64,000 nt of DNA, taken from contig OW121850.1 in the NCBI GenBank assembly GCA_933228895.1, positions 33,737,773 to 33,801,772 of the forward strand. The letters are read 5' to 3'. Shown in pieces: positions 50,646-61,450 of this stretch; position 1 is the first letter of the stretch, and each line of letters starts with the position of its first letter. Position numbers and translations under genes: made by a program. This stretch comes from Platycnemis pennipes (Eukaryota > Arthropoda > Insecta > Odonata > Platycnemididae). The notes beneath the pieces are model-generated. The model saw only the letters and a list, made by a program, of their open reading frames with translations. It did no database searches and was not told the DNA's origin.

Positions 50646-50883
50646 TTGATGAACAGAACAGGGCTTCCTCTGAAAAGTCTGAACTTAAGTTTAATAAAGT
50701 TGAATATCCTAAAAGGTCTTACATCATATAACTTTGTATGAAACCATAAATCACCTTCCCCCTAAGTTTGTAAGACTATCAATTTTACAATATTTTAAGT
50801 GCTTAATTTCAATCTGTGAAGGACATGTTTATGATACAGGAAGATAATGACATTATTTCTGCTGCTCCTGATTTGAATAAAAT

Positions 50884-52146
50884 AATCATCATCATCATTG
50901 GTCAACAATACTAGGATTGGCTTGACTTTCCACTCTATTCTTTGGTCAGCCAACCTTTTCATTGTGATGTAATTCTTCTCTTTTACATCCCTCACAATCT
51001 GTTCCATGTATCTCATATGAGCCCTGCCTTTTCCATTATTCCCATTCACTTTCCCTTGACGATTGTCTTCATCAGGCCATTGTGTCTCAAGATGTGGCCG
51101 ATTAAGTTGTCCCTTCTTTTTAGAGTCGTCAGCAGACATCTCTTTTCTCCCACCCTTCTAAGGACTTCCTCGTTACTTACTCGGTTGATCCTTTTAATCT
51201 TCATCATTCTTCTGTAGCACCATATTTTGAATGCTTCTACCCTATTCTTCTCCCTTCATCGTCCAAGTCTCACTGCCGTAAAGAAACATGCTCCAGATGT
51301 ATGTTCTGATGAATTGTTTCCTTACTTCTACGCTTGTATTTCCAGCTGTAAGGAGATTCTTCTTTTGATAGAATGCCCTCTTTGCCTGGGCTATTCTACA
51401 AACTATTTCTTTCTTGCTTCGTCCATCGTTGGTTACTCTGCTTCCAAGGTAAAAGAAACCTCTTCCAGTTTTTGTTTTCCTAGTTTGACATTGGTTTTGG
51501 CCTCTTCTTTCTTGCTGCATTCCAATATCTTCGTCTTCTTCTCATTTATCTTCAGCTGATATCTGGCCATTGTCCTTCCCATGGATAGTAGAATCTTGTT
51601 AAGATCCCTCTCCGTCTGTGCTATGAGTGTGCTAAGTCTTCAGCGAATCACAGCATGCTTATTTTTTCTCCGTGGTTAGTCACTCCAAAAGACTTCTCTT
51701 TGATTTCATTGATGGCTTTCCCGATGTAAGCCAGGGAGACAGTCTCAGCCTTGTCTCACTCCTTTCCTTATTCTTGCCTCTTCACAACTGGATCCAGATT
51801 TAATCATAGCTACTTAGTTTTCATACAGACTATGGATAATTCTTCAGTCATTGAAGGACACTTCAATTCCTTTCCGAATTCCAAGCATCGAATCCCAATC
51901 CACGTTGTCAAAAGCCTTCTCTAAATCCAAAAATGTAATAAATGTAGGCTTGTTCTTCTCCATTCTCTTTTCTTTGAGCAGCCTAAGGGCCAATATTGCT
52001 TCTCTTGTGCCCTTACTTTTTCAGAATCCAAATTGATCTTCATCCAGGAACTCCTCTGCTTTTTGTTCTATTCTTCTGTAGATGATCCTGGTCAATATCT
52101 TCGATGCATGTGTCGTCAGGCTTATAGTCCTATTTTTTTGCATTTC
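50884..52146 (-). mobile_element. RTE LINE, older copy, 3' part (interrupted)
   Basis: Minus-strand RT C-terminal half, from 'FRTISLTTHASKIL' (near 52146) to the triplet tail ATGATGATGATT near 50884. Intact frame pieces include GFFYLGSRVTNDGRSKKEIV and RMRYMEQ-like segments, but frameshifts and stops break it. Its 5' part continues at 54971 on the far side of the inserted copy. The + strand frames here are antisense artefacts. Confidence 0.88.
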
Positions 52147-54970
52147 GGACCTGTGGAAGACTGGAGAACCTGAAGGTAGAAATGCGAAGAATGGACCTCG
52201 ACGTATTAGGAATCAGCGAAATGAAGTGGCCCGAAGAAGGAGACTTTTGGAATGGAAGCTACAGGATTATACATACAGGATCATTAAATGGTAATGCTGG
52301 AGTAGGGATCATACTCATAAAGAGCACCGGAATGCGTGTGAAGAGCTTCCTGCAGTACAATGAAAGGATAATAATGGTGAAGATCGAGACTAAACCTGTA
52401 GATACCGTGGTGGTGCAGGTTTACATGCCTACGACGGACTATGAAGATGAAGAAGTGGAAGATGTCTACGAAGATATCACGGAAGTTATAAAACAGGTAA
52501 GAGGAGAAGAAAACCTAATTATTTTAGGAGACTGGAACGCTATCGTCGGCGAAGGTCAAGATGGAAGAATAACTGGAAAATACGGATTGGGAAACAGAAA
52601 TGAAAGAGGAGAAAGACTGCTGGAGTTCTGCACAAAACATAAGTTAATGGTTATGAACGCATTGTTTAAAAATCACAGCCGATGAAGAGGCACATGGAAA
52701 ATGCCAGGAGACAGAAGAAGATTTCAAATAGACTACATTTTAGTGAAGCAGAGATTTAGAAACCAAGTGAAGGACTGCAAAAGGTACCCTGGGGCAGACA
52801 TCGACAGTGACCATAATTTAGTGATGATGAAATGCCATCTAAAATTCAAGAAATTGAAGAAAACAAAGAAGAATATATGGCAAGTAGAAAAACTAAAGGA
52901 GGCTCAACATCAGCTGGCATTTCAAAAAGCAGTGGGAAACAACATAGGAGAGAACCTGAATGAGAAATCAGTGGAAGAGCGTTGGGAAAACATTAAATGT
53001 GAACTACAGGAAGCCGCAAAAGAAGTTCTTGAAAGAAGAAAAGTTGCCAAGAAGAAGCCATGGATCACGGAGGAAGTCTTAGAATTGATTGAAGAAAGAA
53101 GAAAGTACAAGAATGCGAAAACTGAAGAAGGGCAGCTTTGCTACAAAAGAATAAGGAACGACATAAGTCGCAAAGCAAGGAAAGCTAGAGAGATGTGGTT
53201 GAAAAATCTATGCGAAGATGTACAAAGCAACCTTGCACTTGGAAAGGTGGAAGCGGCCTACAGGATAGTGAGGAACCACTTCAAGGAACGGAGCGCAAGA
53301 TGCAATGCCATAAGGGACAAGAATGGAGAAATATTGATTGAAAACGAGGACAAAGTGAAGAGATGGAAAGAATATCTGGAAGAGCTATACAATGGAAAAA
53401 ATTTCAGCACAAAAGCTATTGAAGAGGAAAGCGAAGTGGAAAAAGATGATATGGGGGCATCAATATTAAGATCGGAATTCGACGCTGCAGTAAGGGACCT
53501 TCGGATGAATAAGGCCTCAGGTATTGATGATATCCCTGCAGAACTAATTAAAAATGCAGGAGAGAAGACATTAGCTCATCTCTACAAAACCATCTGCGAC
53601 ATGTATTCTACAGGAGAAATTCCAAGGGACTTCGAGAAAAACATCATCATTCCTATTCCCAAGAAGAAGAGAGCGGAGAAATGCGAAAATTTTAGGACTA
53701 TAAGCCTGACGACACATGCATCGAAGATACTGACCAGGATCATCTACAGAAGAATAGAACGAAAAGCAGAGGAGTTCCTGGATGAATATCAATTCGGATT
53801 CAGGAAAAGTAAGGGCACAAGGGAAGCAATATTGGCCCTTAGGCTACTCATAGAGAAGAGAATGGAGAAGAACAAACCGACGTTCATTGCATTTGTGGAT
53901 TTAGAGAAGGCCTTTGACAACGTGGATTGGGATTTAATGCTTGGAATTCTGAAGGGAATTGGAGTGTCCTACAATAACCGAAGAATTATACACAGTCTGT
54001 ACAAAAACCAAGTTGCTGTGATTAAATCTGGACCCAGCTGTGAAGAGGCAAGAATAAGGAAAGGAGTGAGACAAGGCTGCGCACTGTCTCCCGTAATTTT
54101 CAATGTTTACATCGAGAGAGCCATCAATGAAGTCAAGGAGAAGTGTTCTGGAGTTAACATCCACGGAGAAACAATCAGTATGCTACGATTCGCTGATGAC
54201 ATAGCTCTCATAGCAGAGACAGAGAAGGAGCTGAATAAGATGCTAACAACAATGGAAAGGACTATGGCCAGATATCAGCTGAAGATCAATAAGAAGAAGA
54301 CTAAGATATTGGTGTGCAGCAAAAGAGAAGAGGCCAAAACCAACGTTAAACTAGGAAAACAAAAACTAGAAGAGGTGAAAGAGTTCTGTTACCTGGGAAG
54401 CAGAGTAACCAACGATGGACGAAGCAAGAAAGAAATAGTGAGTAGAATAGCCCAGGCAAAGAGGGCATTCTTTCAAAAGAAGAACCTAATTACAGCAGGA
54501 AATACAAGCATAGAAGTAAGGAAACAGTTCATCAGAACATACATCTGGAGCATTTTTCTTTACGGCAGTGAATCATGGACGATGACAGCAGCGGAGAAGA
54601 AAAGGGTAGAAGCATTTGAAATGTGGTGCTACAGAAGAATGCTGAAGATTAAATGGATCGACCGAGTTAGTAACGAGGAAGTGCTAAGAAGAGTAGGAGA
54701 AAAGAGAAGTCTGCTGAAAACTCTAAAAAGAAGAAGGGAAAACTTAATCGGCCATATCTTGAGACACGATGGCCTGATGAAGACTATCGTCGAGGGAAAA
54801 GTGAATGGGAAGATTGGAAAAGGCAGGCCTCGTATGAGATATATGGAACAGGTTGTGAAGAGTGTAAAAGAAAAGAATTACGTCACAATGAAAAGGTTGG
54901 CCGATAGAAGAATCGAGTGGAAAGCTGCGTCAAACCAATCCTAGGATTGTTGACCAATGATGATGATGAT
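52147..54970 (+). mobile_element. RTE-type LINE, younger copy inserted into an older copy
   Basis: A 2.8-kb 5'-truncated non-LTR retrotransposon. It starts inside the endonuclease N-terminus (GGACCTGTGGAAGACTGG) and ends TTGACCAATGATGATGATGAT. Left flank GCATTTC and right flank CCACTTTC are adjacent parts of the older minus-strand copy, so the borders are exact to a base or two. No target duplication longer than one or two bases is evident. Confidence 0.9.
52182..54944 (+). pseudogene. RTE endonuclease-reverse transcriptase ORF with one TGA
   Basis: A single frame runs 920 codons with only one stop, TGA at 52683-52685. The endonuclease part (apurinic-type, nicks the target) shows GISEMKW, VQVYMPTTDYED, ILGDWNAIVGE and, after the TGA, FQIDYILVKQRF and DSDHNLVMM. 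The reverse transcriptase shows IPIPKKKRAEKCENFRTISL, FVDLEKAFDNVDWDL (catalytic Asp), VRQGCALSPVIFNVYIE and LRFADDIALIAE (FADD in place of the usual YADD). A C-terminal region with LGSRVTNDG, FLYGSESWTM and IGHILRHDGL follows. The N-terminus is missing through 5' truncation. Apart from the TGA the frame is undamaged, so the copy is young or its source was recently active. Confidence 0.9.
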
Positions 54971-56700
54971 CCACTTTCTTCTTTTTAGGAATAGGAATGC
55001 TCATGTTTTTTTCAAAGTCCCTGGGTATTTCTCCATGTTGAGTACAGATGGTTTTGTAGAGATGAGTTAATGCCTTCTCTCCTGCGTTTTTTATTAGTTC
55101 TGCAGGAACATCATCTATACAAGAAGCCTTATTCATCCGAAGGTCCTTTACTGCAGCATCGAATTCCGATCTTAATATAGATGCCCCCATATCATCCTTT
55201 TCCACTTCACTTTCCTCTTCAATAGCTTTTGTGCTGAGATTTTATCTGTTGTATAACTCTTCCAGATATTCTTTCCATCTCTTCACTTTGTGATCGTTTT
55301 CAATCGAAATTTCTCCATTCTTGTCCCTTATGGCATTGCATCTTGCAACGTCCTTCGTTCCTTGAAGTGGTTCCTCACTATCCTATAGGCAGCTTCCACC
55401 TTTCCAAGTGCAAGGTTGCCTTGTACATCTTCGCATAGATTCTTAATCCACATCTCTCTGGCTTTCTTTGCTTTGCATCTTAATTTCGTTCCTTATTCTT
55501 TTGCAGCAAAACTGTCCTCCTTCAGTTTTCACATTCATTTATTTCCTTTTTTTTTCTTCAATCAAGTCTAAGACTTTCTGTGATCCATGGCTTCTTCTTG
55601 GCAACTTTTCTTCTTCCAAGAACTTCATTTGCTGCTTCATGTAGTCCACATTTGATGTTTTACCAACGTTTTTCCACTGATTTTTCATTCAGGTCCTCTC
55701 CCACGTTATTTCCCACTGCTTTCTAAAATGCCAGCTGATGTTGAGCCACCTTCAGTTTTTCTACTTGCCATATATTCTTCTTTATTTCTTCCAATTCCTG
55801 AACTTTAGATGGAATTTCATCATCACTAAATTATGGTCACTGTCGATGTCTGCCCCAGGGTAGCTTTTGCAGTCCTTCACTTGGTTTCTTAATCTCTGCT
55901 TCACAAAAATGTAGTCTATTTGAAATCTTCTTCTGTCTCCTGGCATTTTCCATGTGCCTCTTCATCGGCTGTGATTTTTAAACAATGCGTTCATAACCAT
56001 TAACTTATGTTTTGTGCAGAACTCCAGCAGTCTTTCTCCTCTTTCATTTCTGTTTCCCAATCCGTATTTTCCAGTTATTCTTCCATCTTGACCATCGCTG
56101 ATGATAGTGTTCCAGTCTCCTAAAATAATTACGTTTTCTTCTCCTCTTACCTGTGTTATAACTTCCACGATATCTTAATAGACATCTTCCACTTCTTCAT
56201 CTTCATAGTCCGTCGTAGGCATGTAAACCTGCACCACTACGCTATCTACAGGTTTGGTCTCAATCTTCACCAATATTATCCTTTCATTGTACTGCAGGAA
56301 ACTCTTCACACACATTCCGGTGCTCTTTCTGAATATGATCCCTCTCCACCATTACCATTTAATAATCCCGTATGTATAATCCTGTAGCTTCCACTCCAAA
56401 AGTCTCCTTCTTCGGTCCACTTCATTTCGCTGATTCCTTATACGTCGAGGTCCATTCTTCGCATTTCTACCTTCAGGTTCTCCAGTCTTTCACAGGTCCG
56501 AAGTGATCTCACGTTCCATGTTCCTACCCTAAAATGCTTATCACGAAGGAAACAAAGAATAACAAAAATGAAATGATATATGCTGGCCAATACACTGGCC
56601 CACAGACAGTGTCCGTACAACCAGAGAGGGCCAATAGATTGGCTAGCTGCCATGAAACGGATTAACTCACCAAGTTGGCCATTAAATTTTTGAGATTTAT
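54971..56700 (-). mobile_element. RTE LINE, older copy, 5' part
   Basis: Minus strand from about 56700: a 5' leader, then an ATG near 56653 followed by VGTWNVRSL and a conserved endonuclease start (MRRMDLDV). A TAA replaces Leu just after DLDV. GDWN (near 56110) and [16 protein letters not shown], then TGA at the same site as in the younger copy, follow. Then come QIDY-like and DDVPAELIKNAGEK segments with frameshifts, up to IPIPKKKK at 54971. With 50884-52146 it forms a near full-length element of about 3 kb. Confidence 0.88.
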
Positions 56701-56965
56701 AGTTCAGGCGGTAGTTAAATTTCTGGAGAAATGACCTAGCTTCAAAAATATACAGCCAGGAAAAAATTATTTACATGCATAATATGATGGTAATGTGTAG
56801 ATGGCAGTATGATGTAACTCTCTCAAGCTAAGAATCATCATGACGATCAAAGAGGAACTAGAGATGGCAAGAAAATTCATTCCTTGGTTTTAGAAGGCAT
56901 GGGTACACGTATACCTGAAACTGCCATATGGGTGGAAAGCCAGGTACATAGCCATTTACATCAAA
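56701..56965. other. Non-coding stretch
   Basis: AT-rich DNA between the LINE 5' end and the copia relic. Nothing recognised. Confidence 0.4.
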
Positions 56966-56966
56966 C

Positions 56967-57172
56967 TAGTTGGAGGGGTTAATAACTATAGGTATATTAC
57001 AGCATGTCCATTGTCGATATTTTTGCTGAATTAAATACCCTCTAACAGACCTTCACTGATTGTATTCTACTTGGGGTAAATAAGTGTGAACTGCACTCCA
57101 TTTGGCGGGAACAAATGCACTGCTACTCGTTTATTTCACTAGATGGTAGCACAATGCAACAAAAATATCGAC
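56967..57172 (+). mobile_element. Possible copia-type LTR
   Basis: Lies directly before a copia Gag start. It begins near TAGTTGGAGGGGTTAATAAC and ends near AACAAAAATATCGACA, with a GGTTGTGGGGTCCAG segment following where a primer-binding site would be. Ends of this kind (TG..CA, allowing for decay) are usual for copia LTRs, but no second LTR is present for comparison. Boundaries are estimates. Confidence 0.4.
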
Positions 57173-57264
57173 AGGTTGTGGGGTCCAGATTATGTGACTG
57201 CGGTAATTGTATGCTGAAAAAGTAGAACTGATTAAGTGCGGAGACATCGGTGTTTCATTTCAAC

Positions 57265-57429
57265 ATGACGTCCAATACAGCGAATATGGAATCAGCAAAG
57301 GATTATATATTCAAATGTCCTAAATTGACGGGAGAGAATTACCATACATGGAAGACCAGAGCAAAAATATCGACATCCACAGGGTGGTGTGTAATGATGT
57401 CTCTCACTTCACAATTTAGTTCAGACTGA
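57265..57429 (+). pseudogene. Copia-type Gag N-terminal fragment
   Basis: 54 codons from ATG to TGA contain KCPKLTGENYHTWKTRAKI, the conserved L-x-G-x-N-Y-x-x-W-K start of copia-superfamily Gag proteins. The frame then stops and the following DNA has no pol sequence, so this is the remnant of a Ty1/copia retrotransposon. Confidence 0.75.
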
Positions 57430-59655
57430 TTTTGAAAGAGATGGCTACGATCAAAAAGATTGCCCTTAGCACTTACAAAAGAACTGGTGCTTTTGACATC
57501 GTCAAAAGGTTTTTAATGTTACCCTTAATGTAGTGAATCTGACCATAGAACTACCTATATGACAATACCACTGGTACATGCATGAGTGACATCTTCAGAA
57601 CTTACTTAAAATATCATGATAAGGTAAAAGCAAATTGTAATAACTACAGTACCACTGTTGAAAATGCTGTGCCTAATCTAGTAGTAAAGATAATAAGTAA
57701 ATAAACACTTAAATGTCCAGGAACTCACCTACCGATAATGTGTTCTTAAATGATTTGAATTTAATATCTCCCTGATATTCCAAACATATTTCCCATAAAT
57801 ATGATTGGGTAATTGATATTTATCTAGACATTAATTCCAATATAAATCCACCTTCTGATTAAGTAGCAGGGTTAATAATTTCCTTCAACAATTCCCAAAC
57901 AGGAATTGTCTCTCTAGATTATATTAATTTGACTAAATCAGATACAATATTGTACCTGATTTAGCAGTACACAGTAATGTATTTAATCAATCTATAAATT
58001 ATGTCAAGAATCAAATTAAAAACAATAGACTTATTGAAAATAAATATTAAATCAAAATTACAAAACCTTATGAAAAACATGGATGTTGAGTTGATCTAAT
58101 TGATCCCATTTATTATAATTTTCATACTTATTGTAGCTACATATGTATTTTTGATGTCATTTAGTCCATGTTCAGAATCATTACATTCAGACTAGCATTT
58201 AAAACCTTTTGACAATGTCAGCCAGTCTCAAAACTCTACAAAATTCCATCTGAAATTTATTCCACATAACGATCTATGCTTCAAAGCTAACTATCATTAT
58301 TATTACCTCTCTATTAGATAAAGTTTCAAGGATCACTTCAGACAAGAACACACTATAATGTCTGTATTTCATAATCAAGGCCTGTATTTAAGCTTGCTTA
58401 CACAGACATTGATTGATATAACAATACAAAAATGGTGTAATTTTGACACACTGTGGATGCCTTGTGGGAGAAACAATTCTTTGTTGCTCTTAAAATAGGT
58501 GGTCGGCAAAAAAAACGAAAGCCACTGAAACATTTTAAAGCCACGGGTTCCAATATCACATATACTCATATCACCGTTAATTAGAAAGGTCAACCTTCCA
58601 AAATGAATCCAATTCAAGTTTCTGTTCTTCCAGAAACTGAGATTTGCTGAGGAATGGTAAGCAACAACTAAATTCCCTAAACGCCGAGTGTTCTTAATGT
58701 TAGTACCACTAGGTTATTAATATTTTGAAATCTAAACGAACCTTAGGAAACTACGATAAGTTAGCTCTTAATCAATTTTCCAACAAATTTAAAGCCCTAT
58801 AGCCTTTTAAGCATTATCGTCAAAATATAAGAGCTAGGGAAATACCTGGGTATAGACACAGTTCACCAGCAGTCAATAAACTATCTACAGGGTCTGCTTT
58901 TCAATCAAGATGACTTCCCGCTTTAGCAAAGTTTCTCCTACATCAAATCTCACCAAATCTCGTACCGTGCGATATTTCACGAGATTGGCGCCAAAGCAAG
59001 TGGTCTTTCACCTAGGTTTAAAGGGAAGGATTAGGTGTAAATTATCTTCACCGGGTAATCACGTTCCGTCACATGCATAGACATCATCAATGCCGAATAA
59101 ATCAAAATACCTGTCATATCCACTTTAATAAAAGAGAAAAATACTCTATCGAAGAGGGAAATAGAGGAATGAAATAACTGACATTTTTTTTCGATATTTT
59201 GTTCTCCCGTTCCGACCCACAGATATAGAGATATTCCGACCACTACTGTCGGCGCAGACATTATGTGCACTCGAGTTTGAATACAAATAAGAAATTAACA
59301 GCGAGTCCTACAGAAAAACTAATTACACCATAATTTTCCTTATTTCATTCTGCGTTATTGGATAACAGACTTAAATTTTTAAACGCATTTTCATATTTTT
59401 TTCAAGTTGTAACGTAAAAAGTGCCGGTTGATCGAGCGAAGCGGCGACTTTGATGTCTCGTAAATCAATAATAAGGCATCCAATCGCAACCAAAGTTTGA
59501 AGAATGATTGATATATATGTTTTCCATGCACTGTATAAGTTTCCAGTGTATAACTTTAATAGAAGAAAAGTTGTTATCAATTTTATAAAAAGTTAGCATT
59601 TCAAAACTGGAGTGTTGTAGAATTTCGTTATTGGTCGCATTAATATGTAATTGTC
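57430..59655. other. Non-coding AT-rich stretch
   Basis: No gene, RNA or strong repeat recognised after the Gag remnant. Confidence 0.4.
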
Positions 59656-59658
59656 TAA

Positions 59659-59790
59659 TTTTTCAACACATGCGTTTTATTTAATTTGATTGGTATTTAT
59701 ACTGGCGAAAGCAAGCTCCCTCGGCAGGCGACCGACGGTTCGCCAGAATAAATACCAATCGATTTAAATTATGTGTAAAATGTGTCGAAA
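59659..59790. mobile_element. Foldback element, about 50-bp arms
   Basis: The left arm (TTTTTCAACACATGCG... to ...GATTGGTATTTATACTGGCGAA) and the right arm (TTCGCCAGAATAAATACCAA to ...ACACATTTTAC...TGTGTCGAA) are inverted copies with a GC-rich loop of about 30 bases. Its size and structure are those of a MITE. No clear target duplication was picked out. Confidence 0.75.
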
Positions 59791-60401
59791 GTTCCTCGAA
59801 ACATTTATCATATTCCACTTAAATGGTGCGTTTGTCTTCAATAATTTATGAAGAGGAACTAACACTGTTGATCTTTCAGGCTAGAATTTGGCAATATGGT
59901 TTGCTATACCAATAAATGCCTTCACTTCCGATGCATTACTCAACCACAGAGCTAATCTTATTGCTGTCTTTATGCAACACTTTCTCACCTTGAAGGGTAT
60001 GAAATACTTTTAAGATGGAAACAAAAGGATTTTTTGGATTTAGAATAAAGCCCAATTAATTTATAGTCTGACAAAAACTTCATCAAAATTAGAAAATAAC
60101 GGCTATTCTCACCATTTTTCCAGTAACAATCGGATTAAATGATGTACGAATATCTTATGTGACAGCAATATAAAATTGTGTTAGCATATAGATTTTACCC
60201 ATCCGCTCCTCATAAATCCATGAAAAGCATGTTTTACTGCATTTAAAACCAAGCAAGGTTTTATTCGCAATTGTCGTGGTTGGTAATATTGATAGCTGCT
60301 AAATGCACCATTCAAAAAGCTTTTGTGCAACAGAATGAAGGAAGGAGATTTTAAAAGGCAGTAGTATCAGATAAATATATAAGCTATGCATATGAAATAT
60401 C

Positions 60402-60500
60402 TCAGATTTCTCTCAGAGACATTTCGGATAGCTACGCATGAGACCACTGCAGTGGTCTCGTGGGTATCTCTCAGAGATGATTCTGAGATGTATCGAGACA
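60402..60500. mobile_element. Foldback element centred on a perfect palindrome
   Basis: The exact 20-bp palindrome GAGACCACTGCAGTGGTCTC at 60440-60459 is flanked by further inverted words TCTCAGATTTCTCTCAGAGA and its partner TCTCTCAGAGATGATTCTGAG. The whole forms an imperfect cruciform of about 100 bases, MITE-like. Confidence 0.7.
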
Positions 60501-60719
60501 TCAATGTCTCAAGAGACATGCTTTGCTATGTGGGTAATTACTATTGATCATCGATGAATTCATTGACCCTTAAAAATCTAACCAGCCTTAATGTTGATGA
60601 CTGAGTGAGTGGGAGTGACACCAAAATCATTATTAGCTCAAGTAAGTGTGCATTCTCTTGTAACCTTCTTGATCCCCACTCTGAGAAATAAATTCATCAA
60701 GGCATAAAAACTACCAGTG

Positions 60720-61450
60720 AAGGTAGGTCTACATCCATATTCAATTCTCTCCAGGACCCATTCATTTCACATGATGTTCCTCTTCAGCCCTCATACTTCC
60801 TACCTCCCATCACTTTATTCAAATTACCTGTCCTTCTACTCCCTCTAACCAGCTCACCCAACATTCTTCCATCATTCACAACACCCTTCCCTTTATTACC
60901 TTCTCCTAATTTCCTCAAACAATATCCTTTCCTCTCCCACCAACTGTAGCACAGCCATTCATCCTCCTTTCCTTCTCCATACCCAAATCTCGAAGGCTCT
61001 GAGGTCAATTTTCATTATCTCTCTTTGATGCCCATGTTTCCACGCTATAATATCCAAGCTCCAATTTAGACTTTTCACTATTCTTTGCTTCACATTCCTA
61101 TTCAATGACCCTGTTATTGATTTTCACTATCGAGTAAAAGCTTTCTTCGACTTCAATACTGCTATACCACCTTTCCTCCAACTTACTACGCAAAATTGTT
61201 CCACCTGCTCCAGCTTCTGACATGCTGTTAAATTTTACCTGGCCCTTTTAGATCTTGAAAATCTCATTGCTTTCATTTTGTGGTTTATTTTCATTGTATT
61301 AATCTTTCACTGCTTTCATAATATAGGCATCTAGTATTATTTGTAAGCCCTTGGTTGACAAGAGCTAGGTTATGTGAACATCTCCGACTTCGATTTCCCC
61401 CAACCTTTACCCCTGACTGAAGCTCATCTAACACCTCTCACCATTTCCTC
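60720..61450 (-). mobile_element. Decayed LINE, second family, 3' part
   Basis: Read on the minus strand with frame changes, it shows an RT C-terminal pattern: TKVMRFSRSKRAR-like, LEQVEQF then KKAF, NRNVKQRIVKSL, WAxKRxxxx, FEIWVWRR and GRMLGELVRGSRRTGNL near 60840-60890. These match the post-RT region of endonuclease-RT LINEs and differ in sequence from the RTE copies at 50-56 kb. There are many frameshifts and stops. Confidence 0.6.

Noticed and set aside
51227..52294. + strand frames of 110, 61 and 70 codons
   Set aside because: The first two are the antisense of the older minus-strand LINE copy; the third runs from that antisense into the start of the inserted + copy in the wrong frame.
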